Assembly: GCF_963665355.1 (NCBI RefSeq)
Contig: NZ_OY762229.1
Location: 4,092,001-4,156,000, forward strand
Length of the DNA: 64,000 nucleotides
Reading direction: 5' to 3'
Source: an uncultured Desulfobacter sp.
Lineage (GTDB): Bacteria; Desulfobacterota; Desulfobacteria; Desulfobacterales; Desulfobacteraceae
The notes under the pieces are model-generated. The model was given only the letters and a program-made list of their open reading frames with translations, was not told where the DNA came from and did no database searches. Made by a program: the position numbers and the translations under genes. Shown in pieces: positions 1 to 8,269 of this stretch (position 1 is the stretch's first letter; every line of letters begins with the position of its first letter).

Positions 1-2229
1 ATCGCCACCTGTCGGCCGGAATACTACCGTTGGGAACAGTGGCTGTTTTTGAAAATGCTTGAAAAGGGGATGGCCTATCGTAAGGAGTCTTATGTCAACT
101 GGTGTGAAAAATGCCAGACTGTTCTGGCCAATGAGCAGGTTGAACAGGACAAGTGCTGGCGGTGTTCCCAGGTGGTTCAGCAGAAAAAGTTGTGGCAGTG
201 GTTTTTCAAGATCACCGACTACTCTGAAGACCTTTTGCTCCATTGCGATAAGCTTCCCGGCTGGCCTGATAATGTCACCACCATGCAGAAAAACTGGATC
301 GGTAAAAGCGTCGGCGCAGAGCTTAATTTTAAAGTAGATGGCAGTAATGAGGTCATCACTGTCTTCACCACCCGACCAGACACCATTTTCGGCGCCACCT
401 TCATGTGTCTTGCCCCGGAACATCCCCTGGTGGAGACCCTGTCCAGGGGTACTGACCAGGAAACGGCCGTGGCTCAGTTTGTGGATAAGGTGTCCAGGCA
501 GGAGCGCTCTGCCGAAGGTATTGAGAAGTATGAGAAAGAAGGGATGTTCACCGGCGCTTACTGCATTAATCCGGCCACGGGTGAAAAGATTCCTGTATAC
601 ACGGCCAATTTTGTTTTAATGGGGTATGGTACAGGTGCGATCATGTCCGTGCCTTCCGGTGACCAGCGGGACTTTGATTTTGCCAGAAAGTACGGACTTG
701 AGGTTCGGGTGGTGGTGCAGCCCGAAGGAGAAACCCTTGATGGTGCCACCATGACCGAGGCCTATGCCGGTCGCGGTGTTATGGCCAATTCCGGACAATT
801 TAACGGCATGGACAGTAAGGACGCCATTGAAAAAATGGCGGACTGGCTTGAAGAGTCGGGTATTGGTAAGCGTGCGGTCTCTTTTCGTCTGCGTGACTGG
901 GGAATTTCCCGTCAGCGGTACTGGGGTGCGCCCATTCCCGTGATCCACTGTCTCTCTTGCGGGGTGGTTCCGGTTCCGGAAGCTGACCTGCCCATTACCC
1001 TGCCCGAAGATGCCAATCTGCTGGAAAAAGGCGGATCACCTCTGCCGACTCTGGATTATTTTGCCAAGACCACCTGTCCTGCCTGCGGCAGGGAAGATGC
1101 AAGGCGGGATACCGATACCATGGATACCTTTGTTGAGTCTTCCTGGTATTACTTGCGCTACTGTTCTCCCCGGTATGACAAAGGCATGTTTGATCCCAAA
1201 GCGGTGGAATATTGGATGCCTGTTGATCAGTATATCGGTGGGGTGGAGCATGCGGTGCTGCATCTTCTCTATTCCCGGTATTTTTTACGGGTTCTCAATA
1301 CCCTGGGTCTTGTTCCCTATAAAGAACCCTTTACACGGCTTTTAACCCAGGGGATGGTGTGCAAGGAGACCATGACCTGTCCCGATCACGGGTATCTGTT
1401 CCCGGAGCAGGGCCAGAAAGATGGCGGGAAACTTGTCTGTACCATGTGCGGCAAGGATGTGGATGTCGGGCGTGTGATCAAGATGTCCAAATCCAAGAAA
1501 AATGTGGTCAATCCAAATGAGCTTCTGGAAAAATACGGCGCTGATGTGACCCGGTTGTTCTGTCTGTTTGCCGCTCCTCCCGAGAGGGATCTGGAATGGA
1601 GCGAAGACGGGGTTGAAGGCAGCAACCGATTTGTCAACCGCGTCTGGCGTCTGGCGTTGACCTGTATGGAAATCATCCAGGGTGTTGATGCCTACAAAGG
1701 GCCGGCTGATTTGCTGAAATCGGATCAGGCAAAGGAGCTGTATATCAAGGCCAATCAGACGATCCAGAAGGTGACGGCGGATATAGAGACCAATTTCCAT
1801 TTCAATACGGCCATTGCCGCTGTCATGGAGCTGGTCAATGCCCTTTATGCGGTTGATCTTGAAAAGACTGATGATGAGCTTAAATCTGTGGTCTGGTTCT
1901 GTCTTGAAAATGTGCTGCTTCTGCTCAGTCCCATCATTCCCCACTTCTGCGAGGAGCTGTTTGCATTGATGGGGAACAAGGGTTCTATTCTTGAACAGCC
2001 CTGGCCGGAGTTCAGGAAAGATTCCATGCAGACTGACGAGGTTGTCGTTGTGGTTCAGATTAACGGAAAATTGCGGGCAACGTTTTCCATGGGTGCAGAC
2101 TCAAGCGAGGACGACATTAAATCTGCCGCCCTTTCAGATTCAAGAATCACCAAGTATGTGGAAGGCAAAGAGATCCGTAAAATGATTGTGATTCGTAAAA
2201 AACAGACGCTGGTGAATATTGTGGTGTAA
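1..2229 (+). CDS. leuS: Leucyl-tRNA synthetase, 3' part (5' end outside window)
   Basis: Cytoplasmic class I aminoacyl-tRNA synthetase that charges tRNA-Leu. The reading frame is open from base 1 (reads PEYYRWEQWLF), so the start and the HIGH motif lie upstream of the window. Visible are Cys pairs of a zinc-binding insertion (CEKC...CWRC and CPAC), the editing domain (TTRPDTIFGATF, then GYGTGAIMSVP) and the catalytic KMSKS loop (IKMSKSKKN, near residue 481 of the part starting at base 49). The anticodon-binding and C-terminal region follows to the TAA stop. lptE begins three bases after the stop, so the two are probably cotranscribed. leuS-lptE is a common neighbour pair in Gram-negative bacteria. 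Confidence 0.97.
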   Translation: MATCRPEYYRWEQWLFLKMLEKGMAYRKESYVNWCEKCQTVLANEQVEQDKCWRCSQVVQQKKLWQWFFKITDYSEDLLLHCDKLPGWPDNVTTMQKNWIGKSVGAELNFKVDGSNEVITVFTTRPDTIFGATFMCLAPEHPLVETLSRGTDQETAVAQFVDKVSRQERSAEGIEKYEKEGMFTGAYCINPATGEKIPVYTANFVLMGYGTGAIMSVPSGDQRDFDFARKYGLEVRVVVQPEGETLDGATMTEAYAGRGVMANSGQFNGMDSKDAIEKMADWLEESGIGKRAVSFRLRDWGISRQRYWGAPIPVIHCLSCGVVPVPEADLPITLPEDANLLEKGGSPLPTLDYFAKTTCPACGREDARRDTDTMDTFVESSWYYLRYCSPRYDKGMFDPKAVEYWMPVDQYIGGVEHAVLHLLYSRYFLRVLNTLGLVPYKEPFTRLLTQGMVCKETMTCPDHGYLFPEQGQKDGGKLVCTMCGKDVDVGRVIKMSKSKKNVVNPNELLEKYGADVTRLFCLFAAPPERDLEWSEDGVEGSNRFVNRVWRLALTCMEIIQGVDAYKGPADLLKSDQAKELYIKANQTIQKVTADIETNFHFNTAIAAVMELVNALYAVDLEKTDDELKSVVWFCLENVLLLLSPIIPHFCEELFALMGNKGSILEQPWPEFRKDSMQTDEVVVVVQINGKLRATFSMGADSSEDDIKSAALSDSRITKYVEGKEIRKMIVIRKKQTLVNIVV

Positions 2230-2232
2230 TTT

Positions 2233-2745
2233 ATGAGACAGTGTGTTCCTTGGGTACTGGCGGCATTGTTTGTGATGATCGGTTCTGGGTGCGGATACCG
2301 GCTTGAAGGCGGTGGCTTCATTAATAGTGATGTCACCCGGGTGTCTGTTGTTATGTTTGAAAACAGGAGCACCGAATCCAGAGCCGGTATCTCTTTTACC
2401 AATGAACTGATTCGAGAAATTACCGCGAAGACAGACACCGTTGTTGTGGCTGCCGGAGATACCACCCGTAAAATTTCCGGTACAGTTCATTCCATCACTT
2501 TTTCTACAATATCCAGGTCTTCTTCGGAAAATGTTATGGAAAGGGCAGTCACGGCTAAAGTGGATGTGACTTTAACCGGGGCCGGTGGAAATATTCTCTG
2601 GTCAGTGAAAAACTTTTCAGCTACAGAGTCTTATAGGGTATCAAGTATTTCCGTGAATGATGAGGCCAATAAGCGGGAGGCGGTTGAACTCATTGCCGAG
2701 CGTATGGCAGAACGCCTGGTCAGTCAGATGACAAACGACTTTTGA
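2233..2745 (+). CDS. lptE: LPS-assembly lipoprotein LptE
   Basis: Outer-membrane lipoprotein that plugs the LptD barrel and helps deliver lipopolysaccharide to the cell surface. The 170-residue protein has a short signal peptide ending in a lipobox (IGSGC, Cys near residue 17) followed by GYRLEGGG, the typical mature start of LptE (GYxL). The middle part has the alternating beta-strand pattern of the family (VTRVSVVMFENRSTE, ISFTNELIREI). The start codon is 3 bp after leuS, which supports translation from the same transcript. Sequence conservation in this family is low, so the call rests on the lipobox, the GYRL start, the size and the leuS neighbour. Confidence 0.88.
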   Translation: MRQCVPWVLAALFVMIGSGCGYRLEGGGFINSDVTRVSVVMFENRSTESRAGISFTNELIREITAKTDTVVVAAGDTTRKISGTVHSITFSTISRSSSENVMERAVTAKVDVTLTGAGGNILWSVKNFSATESYRVSSISVNDEANKREAVELIAERMAERLVSQMTNDF

Positions 2746-2757
2746 TTCATCAAAACG

Positions 2758-2796
2758 AACCGGCGCCTGTGCCTTGGTATGGGACGAGCGCCGGTT
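2758..2796. terminator. Hairpin between convergent lptE and rpsT
   Basis: A 9-bp perfect stem (aaccggcgc at 2758-2766 pairing with gcgccggtt at 2788-2796) with a 21-nt loop lies between the convergent ends of lptE and rpsT. It has no long T run on either side, so it is a plausible bidirectional terminator rather than a textbook one. Confidence 0.55.
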
Positions 2797-2841
2797 TATG
2801 GTCTGGACCGGCTGTGCTTAAATGGTGCAAAAACGCGCATC

Positions 2842-3093
2842 TTATGCGTTCGCAAATTTGAACAGTCTTGAGATCTTCCTTGAAGCAGTTTTCTTGTGAA
2901 CAATACCTTTTTTAGCGGCCTTGTGGATGGCTGACTGGGTCTTTTTCATGAGTTCTTCGGTACTTTCACCAGCTTCTTTGGCTGTCCGAAGTTTCTTTTC
3001 AAGGGTTTTAAGGGAGGTTTTTACGGATTTGTTTCTCATCCGTCTGACCTGATTTTGTTTTGCGCGTTTTTTTGCTGATTTATGGTTCGCCAA
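2842..3093 (-). CDS. rpsT: 30S ribosomal protein S20 (TTG start)
   Basis: Primary 16S rRNA-binding protein of the small subunit. The 83-residue, Lys/Arg-rich sequence (MANHKSAKKRAKQ, RRMRNKSVKTSLKT, HKKTASRKISRLFK) is unmistakably S20. The initiation codon is TTG (complement of 3091-3093), placed 10 nt after an AAGGAG ribosome-binding site (complement of 3104-3109). No in-frame ATG would give a normal N terminus. E. coli rpsT also uses a UUG start, which is linked there to translational feedback, so the same control may operate here (inference). It is transcribed divergently from murJ. Confidence 0.96.
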   Translation of the reverse strand: MANHKSAKKRAKQNQVRRMRNKSVKTSLKTLEKKLRTAKEAGESTEELMKKTQSAIHKAAKKGIVHKKTASRKISRLFKFANA

Positions 3094-3159
3094 CTTGGTA
3101 TAGCTCCTTCATAAAATAGTGAATTAAAAATAAATAGTAAAACTTATATCAAATTCGGT

Positions 3160-3188
3160 AAGATATATAAAACAGATAAATATGTCAA
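3160..3188 (-). promoter_or_regulatory. Sigma-70-type promoter of rpsT
   Basis: On the minus strand TTGACA (complement of 3183-3188), a 17-nt spacer and TATCTT (complement of 3160-3165) make a near-consensus promoter about 70 nt upstream of the rpsT start. Confidence 0.7.
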
Positions 3189-3197
3189 GGAAAACAT

Positions 3198-4774
3198 GTG
3201 GCACATTTTATTAAAAAGGCAGCTTTTATCAGTTCCATCACATTGATTTCAAGAATACTTGGCATGGTAAGGGATGCGGTGATTGCTTTTATTTTTGGTG
3301 CAGGCATGGTGTCCGACGCATTTTTTATTGCCTTAAGACCTTTTGATCTGGTCCGGAAAATGATGTCCGATGGAATTTTAAGTATCTCTTTCATCCCTTT
3401 GTTTGCAGAACAATTTGCCCGGAACAGGAAAGAACAGGCCATCACCATATTTTCAAATGCCCTTTTTTTTATATCCATTGCAGGAGTTGTGCTGGTCAGT
3501 TTCGGGATCTATTTTGCACCTTTTCTGATTGATCTCTTTGCGCCGGGGTATTCGACAGGATCCTATGCCCATACATTGACCTGTCTGCTGTTTAGGATAA
3601 TGATGCCTTATATGTTCATTATTTTTTTAGTGGCCCTGTCCATGAGCGTGCTCCATGCAAGTGGAAACTTTCATGTACCTGCGGCCACACCGATCCTGCT
3701 CAATCTTTGTGTCATCACGGCAGCTGTATTCTTTTCCAATCGATTCACGCCAAAGATTGCAGTCCTGGCTGTCGGGGTAACCGCCGGCGGAATTGTTCAG
3801 CTTGTTTTTCAGATTCCAAGCCTTGCAAAGATAGGCATGCTTGACTTTAAATCTTTTGTCCGGGTTCATCCCAGGGTCAAAAAAGCTTTTATGACCCTGG
3901 CTCCTTGTATAATCGGGGCAGCACCGTTTCAGATCAATGTGCTGGTGGCAGGGCTTGCCGCATCAAAGCTTGATCCGGGGTCAGTCTCTTATCTTAATTA
4001 TGCCGAACGTTTGGTTCAGTTCCCATTGGCTTTGGTGGCATCGCCTATTGCCACGGTTTTATTGCCCATGCTCAGTGCAACCACCTGTCTTGAACGGAAA
4101 AACAATCCGAAACCAAATCTGAACCCACTCTTTGGGATTCAACACAGGATGTGGGTCTTTTGTTTGAGACAGGCGTCCGCATGGTCCTGTTTTTAATTAT
4201 TCCTGCAATGGCCGGCATCATCGCCTTAAATCGCCCCATTGTCTCTTTTTTGTTCGGCAGGGGGGCTTTTAACCTGACGGCTGTGGATCAGACCGGACAA
4301 TGTCTTGTCTTCATGGTACTTGGGCTATGGGCTGTTGCCGGCACCCGGCTTTTTGTCTCTTTTCATTATGCGTTGTCCAGTATCCGGCAGCCGTTTATGG
4401 CAGGTATTGTCTCCATCGGGTGCAATTTTTTGCTGTGCCGTTTTCTATCACAGCGTATGGGGGCCACAGGACTCAGTTTGGCTCTGTCTGTGTCCGCTGT
4501 GGCGGGATTTGCCATGCTTGCCGCATCCGGGCCTTTTGGTGTTCGCGGCAGAGCAGTGCTGGTTTGCGCTTGCAGAGCGGTTTTTATGTCTGCTATAATG
4601 TTCATTCTGGTTCGATATCTCTGGGGCTTCTGGTCAGACTGCGCTCTTATCATTCAGGCCGCAGGGTTTGTTATCACCATCGGTGCCGGAGCCGGTTGCT
4701 ACTTGTTGGGGGCCCGACTGTCAGCAAATCCGGAAATGGCCATGCTCACAAGGATTTTTTTAAACAAAAAATGA
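3198..4774 (+). pseudogene. murJ: Lipid II flippase MurJ, interrupted by an apparent frameshift
   Basis: Inner-membrane MOP-superfamily flippase that moves lipid II for peptidoglycan synthesis. The first frame (GTG at 3198, preceded by AAGG) gives a normal MurJ N terminus (ISRILGMVRDAVIAFIFGAG, DAFFIALRPFDL) and many membrane helices. It drifts after LLPMLSATTCLERK and stops at 4196. The rest (LLFETGVRMVLFLIIPAMAG to TRIFLNKK) continues in another frame, which is open from 4094 and stops at 4774. The likely fault is one base in the run of five A at 4098-4102. Joined, the parts give a full-length protein of about 525 residues. MurJ is essential in many bacteria, so a sequencing error or a recent mutation is more likely than old decay. 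Confidence 0.8.
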
Positions 4775-5088
4775 CCCGGATGGAAAAAATATGCCTTTAC
4801 CTGTCCATGGGCGGGGCGGTAATTCTTTTATTTATGTTTTTTTTCTCAACAAGTGGCGTTATGGATTATAGTCGGCTTAAATCAAGGCAGGATCAGCTTG
4901 AAGCCCAGGCTGCCATTGCCAAAAGTCAAAATTTAAAAATGGAAAAAGAGATACAAAGACTGAAAACCGATATTGAGTACATTAAACATCTGGCCAAACA
5001 TGAGCACGAAATGGCTGATAGGGATGAACTGGTGTTCAAAGAAAAATTTCAAAATGAGACACCCCAAAACCAGATACATAAGAATTAA
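4771..5088 (+). CDS. FtsB/DivIC-like septum formation initiator protein
   Basis: Small bitopic membrane protein of 105 residues. A single N-terminal membrane helix (about residues 9-27, LYLSMGGAVILLFMFFFST) is followed by a short link and a coiled coil (about residues 34-75, rich in Gln, Glu and Lys with heptad hydrophobics, LKMEKEIQRLKTDIEYIKHLA). This is the FtsB/DivIC architecture, in which the periplasmic coiled coil joins the FtsL-FtsQ divisome complex. The ATG overlaps the murJ stop as ATGA, so it is translationally coupled to murJ; a second ATG three codons in (4780) is also possible. The link to cell division is inferred from architecture and the peptidoglycan neighbour. Confidence 0.7.
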   Translation: MTRMEKICLYLSMGGAVILLFMFFFSTSGVMDYSRLKSRQDQLEAQAAIAKSQNLKMEKEIQRLKTDIEYIKHLAKHEHEMADRDELVFKEKFQNETPQNQIHKN

Positions 5089-5099
5089 GGATCTGAAAA

Positions 5100-5423
5100 A
5101 TGACCCGTAATTTTGCAAGCCTGCAATTGGCCCGATTGTACGAGAAACAGGGATATATTAACGATGCCCTTGAAATATACAGGCAGATTGATACAAGCCT
5201 GCCTGGGGATGTCAAGAATATCGATATCCTTGACACCATCTCCCGTCTTGAGGCCCAAAAGAAAACTGCAGAAAATTCGAAACAACAAGGTCCTGACGCT
5301 TTAAAGTCCAATCAGGTCCGTACCAAAGAGGCTGGAATGGCCCAGCTGCTTGAGGTGTGGCTTAAACTTATTGTCATGCAGAAACGTGTTGATATATTCA
5401 AAAGTATAAAGGCCAGATTATGA
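5100..5423 (+). CDS. Small protein with one TPR-like helical hairpin
   Basis: A 107-residue cytoplasmic protein without signal or membrane helix. The N terminus (FASLQLARLYEKQGYINDALEIYRQI) matches one tetratricopeptide helical hairpin. The middle is polar (AQKKTAENSKQQ) and the C terminus has one more amphipathic helix (LLEVWLKLIVMQKRVDIFKSIKARL). It starts 11 bp after the FtsB-like gene and overlaps the rhodanese gene as ATGA, so it belongs to the same operon. It may be a scaffold or adaptor, but I do not recognise a specific family. Confidence 0.7.
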   Translation: MTRNFASLQLARLYEKQGYINDALEIYRQIDTSLPGDVKNIDILDTISRLEAQKKTAENSKQQGPDALKSNQVRTKEAGMAQLLEVWLKLIVMQKRVDIFKSIKARL

Positions 5424-5953
5424 TACGTACCCCGGATATTCTAGGATGTTTTTTTATTTTAATCATCAGCCTGGTGCTCAGTTTTAGTGCTAATGCGCTG
5501 TCGCCCAACGGTATTGCCCTGGAAGGGCAATGGGATCCGGAAATTGGTGTGGTCATGCCCGGGGCGAACAAGGCCCACGCGGTTGATGTCCTCCAGATCA
5601 ATGACCCGTATAAAGCTAAACAGCTGGTTGAATCCGGTACAATGATTATTCTTGATGTCCGCTGGCCGGAAATTTATGATCTGGGTCATATTCCGGGAGC
5701 ATTGAATTTCCCTTTGAATGATCTCGAGGAACAAGAAGAGTCGAAGGACGATCAAAAAGAGACTTTGCTGTCAAAAATAACCCCTGAAGATAAAATCCTT
5801 GTGTATTGTGCCGGTGTCACCTGCCATGATTCCCATACATTTGCCTCCCACTTGATGAAAATGGGTTTCACCCATGTGACGGTTTACGCAGGCGGGTTTG
5901 AAGAGTGGGAGGAGATGGGATTTGATGTGGTCACCCAGGGAGCTGACCAGTGA
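5420..5953 (+). CDS. Exported rhodanese-domain protein
   Basis: A 177-residue protein with an N-terminal signal peptide (hydrophobic IISLVLSFSANALS) and one rhodanese domain from about residue 60 to the end (MIILDVRWPEIYDLGHIPGALNFPL). The active-site loop reads LVYCAGVTCHDSHTFA, with Cys in the usual position after Y, and the closing strand is VTVYAGGFEEWEEMGFDV. Rhodaneses carry or transfer sulfane sulfur; the export signal points to the periplasm. It overlaps its neighbours on both sides (ATGA with the upstream gene, GTGA with the MauE-like gene), which suggests that rhodanese and MauE-like protein act together in a periplasmic thiol or sulfur process (inference). Confidence 0.85.
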   Translation: MIRTPDILGCFFILIISLVLSFSANALSPNGIALEGQWDPEIGVVMPGANKAHAVDVLQINDPYKAKQLVESGTMIILDVRWPEIYDLGHIPGALNFPLNDLEEQEESKDDQKETLLSKITPEDKILVYCAGVTCHDSHTFASHLMKMGFTHVTVYAGGFEEWEEMGFDVVTQGADQ

Positions 5954-6429
5954 GTACATTGTCCCGTTTCAAAGGGCCTTGGCCATCCAGGGATTTGGGC
6001 CGGCAAACAGGCATACTTGAATGGGGCCTGCGTCTGTTTTTAGGATGTACCTTTATTTTTGCTTCCTGGCATAAAATCGTGTCACCTGATCAGTTTGCCG
6101 TGATTTTATATGGCTATGCCGTTTTCCCCTATCAAATTATCAATGTGTTGGCCATTGTCATACCTTTTGTGGAATTTGTCTGCGGGATCTGTGTGATAAC
6201 CGGTGTGCTTAAACGTTCGGGTCTGCTTTTGATTAATATCATGCTTTTCTGTTTTATTATTTTGATCAGCTTTAATCTGATACGGGGGCATGAATTTGAT
6301 TGCGGGTGCTTTTCTTTGGGAAACACCAAGGGGATATGGTCCTCAGTCTGGTTGCTGGTCCGGGACCTTGGCATGCTCGGGGCAGGAATTTATCTTTTCA
6401 GGCTGTTTGATAAAACAGACAGGGGTTGA
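5950..6429 (+). CDS. MauE/DoxX-family redox-associated membrane protein
   Basis: A 159-residue inner-membrane protein with about four membrane helices (LEWGLRLFLGCTFIFASWHKI, IINVLAIVIPFVEFVCGICVI, LLLINIMLFCFIILISFNLI and a last one near the C terminus). It has the MauE/DoxX signature of Trp-His-Lys-Ile after helix 1 and a Cys pair (DCGCF) after helix 3. MauE-type proteins are thought to relay thiol reducing equivalents across the membrane, and the CxC pair suits that. The GTG start overlaps the rhodanese stop. A hypothetical partner role with the rhodanese is the simplest reading. Confidence 0.8.
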   Translation: MSTLSRFKGPWPSRDLGRQTGILEWGLRLFLGCTFIFASWHKIVSPDQFAVILYGYAVFPYQIINVLAIVIPFVEFVCGICVITGVLKRSGLLLINIMLFCFIILISFNLIRGHEFDCGCFSLGNTKGIWSSVWLLVRDLGMLGAGIYLFRLFDKTDRG

Positions 6430-6443
6430 TTGAATATGTTTAG

Positions 6444-7325
6444 TCACCGGTCCCGGACGATTCTGAATCCAAGGCTGTTACGCCGGGCCACCGGCTTATA
6501 ATTGGTACGGTAGGCGCTTCGCTGGTATTTACTGTTCTGGAACCATCCCCCCCCCCTGACCACCCGGTGCTCACCTTTTGTTTCCAGAGGATCAGTAATG
6601 CCGTCAACATAGGTCCGGGTAATGGTCCCGGTTCCTGAATTCCAAAGCGTACGCCACTGGCAGGCATCCTGAACCCATTCCTGAACATTGCCATGCATGT
6701 CGTAAAGCCCCCAGTTATTGGGCTTGAGTAATTTTACCGGGTGGGGTTTAAAATCTCCTGCAGGTGAAAATCCACCTGAATTAAAGCAGTACCAGGCATG
6801 GGTCACAAGGGCCGGTTCAGGCTCCTTGCAGGAAAAAGTGGTAATGCCGCCAGTGGCAAAGGCGGTCTGGTTTCCTGCCCGACAGGCGTATTCCCACTCT
6901 GCCTCGGTGGGCAACCGGTATTTATTGGTGTTTTCCCGCTGGTTTAAAAAATGAATAAACTGAACAGCCTCATTCCAGGAGACTGTATCCACAGGATAGT
7001 AGCTGCCCATCTTAAAAGATGAGGGGTTCGGAGACACCAGGCGGTCCCACTGTCCCTGGGTCACTTCGGTTTCTGACATATAATAGCTTTTTGTTAGTGT
7101 CACCTTGTGCTGTGTTTCGTATTTCTGACGCCCCCTTTCGGACTCAGGACTTCCCATGATAAATGATCCTGCCGGAATCAGAATAAATTTCATTCCGATT
7201 TTATTGGTAAAAGAGTCCTGGGCAGACACATATGAACACAGCGGTCCTATGGTCAGTGATAAACACACCAGAAAAATGGGTATGTGCAAAAAAAATTTGT
7301 TCCGCATAAGTACTACCTGGTTCAA
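6444..7325 (-). CDS. Exported SUMF1 (formylglycine-generating-enzyme-like) domain protein
   Basis: A 293-residue protein with a signal peptide (LHIPIFLVCLSLTIGPLCSYVSA) and one SUMF1/FGE-sulfatase fold from about residue 42: IGMKFILIPAGSFIMGSPESE, YYMSETEVTQGQWD, YRLPTEAEWEYACRAG, NNWGLYDMHGNVQEWVQD and RVVRGGGWF. The C-terminal part reads QRSAYRTNYKPVARR and lacks the Cys residues that true FGE uses to oxidise sulfatase cysteines. It is therefore probably not a sulfatase activator; related proteins serve as surface or regulatory modules. It is convergent with the mauE-like gene and stands alone on its strand. Confidence 0.88.
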   Translation of the reverse strand: MNQVVLMRNKFFLHIPIFLVCLSLTIGPLCSYVSAQDSFTNKIGMKFILIPAGSFIMGSPESERGRQKYETQHKVTLTKSYYMSETEVTQGQWDRLVSPNPSSFKMGSYYPVDTVSWNEAVQFIHFLNQRENTNKYRLPTEAEWEYACRAGNQTAFATGGITTFSCKEPEPALVTHAWYCFNSGGFSPAGDFKPHPVKLLKPNNWGLYDMHGNVQEWVQDACQWRTLWNSGTGTITRTYVDGITDPLETKGEHRVVRGGGWFQNSKYQRSAYRTNYKPVARRNSLGFRIVRDR

Positions 7326-7531
7326 TTGTTAAATACAAAGTTATAGATAAGATTAGCATATTTAAAAACGTGAATTCAATAATAATACCATATTTCCCGG
7401 CACCTTAAAAAGTTTATTTTCTGCCCTTCGTTGCCTTGGGGCTGATCTGTTTATCAATTTACTGTTTAGGCTTGTAATAACATACTGAAGTGGTATTAAA
7501 AGGCAGATGCATCTTTTTCAGGAGTCTAAAA

Positions 7532-8263
7532 ATGAAGATAATGACCAAACATGACGTCCCTATTTTCACCCCGGACAAAAACACAAATCCGAAAGAAAAC
7601 GAATCCGGGGGATCTGCCATGGAATCCGGTGGATCATTGTTGAAAAAAAATGAATTCACCATGATTCTTCTGGCTGCTCTGGCGGTCACGGCCCTGGTTT
7701 TTTTCTTTTTTTTCTGGGGATCACCCACGCCCCAGAAAGATGAAAAACACATTGGGTCATCTGCAGGTACAGAGCAGATAGCCCAGGGTTTTGAGGCCCG
7801 CATCTCCTCCCTTGAGGTCTCTTTGGCCAAACTTATCTCCTCTTCGGACCCGGGTGAAAATCAACCCGTATCACGGGCTGTGTCTGATCTTGATCAACGT
7901 ATCACACGAATTGAAACGGCAGTAAATTTAAAATTGGACACCCTTATTGAACGTGTGGGCAAACTTGAAGGTCAATTGAACAAGCCGGCTTCTGTTGTTT
8001 CGGCTCCACCACCTAAATCTGTTGTCAAACCAAACCCTGAAGTGAAAAAAACTATCCAGCCTGTGCCTGAGAAAAAGGTTCAGCAGATAAAGAAAAAAGC
8101 GGTGAAACCAAAAGAGACCAATCAGTTCCATACTGTTCAAAAGGGTGAAACGCTGTGGTCCATTTCCCAGAAATATAAAACATCTGTACCAACTATACGC
8201 AAACTGAATAATATGACGCCAGAGGATAAGATCTATCCCGGCAGTAATTTGCTTGTTCGATAA
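7532..8263 (+). CDS. Membrane-anchored LysM-domain protein
   Basis: A 243-residue protein starting at ATG 7532, chosen because AGGAG (7520-7524) stands seven bases upstream; a longer open frame upstream has no such site. It has a short cytoplasmic tail, one membrane helix (ILLAALAVTALVFFFFFWG, about residues 47-65), a periplasmic coiled-coil part (ARISSLEVSLAKL, DLDQRITRIETAVNLKLDTLIERVGKLEG) and a Pro/Lys-rich linker. A C-terminal LysM repeat follows (HTVQKGETLWSISQKYKTS to YPGSNLLV). LysM binds peptidoglycan GlcNAc chains, so this is probably an envelope-spanning structural protein. The phosphopantetheinyl transferase gene begins six bases later. Confidence 0.85.
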   Translation: MKIMTKHDVPIFTPDKNTNPKENESGGSAMESGGSLLKKNEFTMILLAALAVTALVFFFFFWGSPTPQKDEKHIGSSAGTEQIAQGFEARISSLEVSLAKLISSSDPGENQPVSRAVSDLDQRITRIETAVNLKLDTLIERVGKLEGQLNKPASVVSAPPPKSVVKPNPEVKKTIQPVPEKKVQQIKKKAVKPKETNQFHTVQKGETLWSISQKYKTSVPTIRKLNNMTPEDKIYPGSNLLVR

Positions 8264-8269
8264 TTATAA

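Noticed and set aside
1342-1944. 200-codon ORF on the minus strand inside leuS
   Set aside because: It is fully inside the leuS coding region and is explained by codon bias of the opposite strand.
4094-4150. Programmed ribosomal frameshift in murJ
   Set aside because: The five-A run lacks a typical slippery heptamer with a downstream structure, and murJ is not known to use recoding; an error or mutation is simpler.
4300-4770. Long upstream extension of the FtsB-like reading frame
   Set aside because: The extension lies wholly over the 3' part of murJ in another frame and is Cys/His-rich nonsense; ATG 4771 in an ATGA overlap gives a normal FtsB-like protein.
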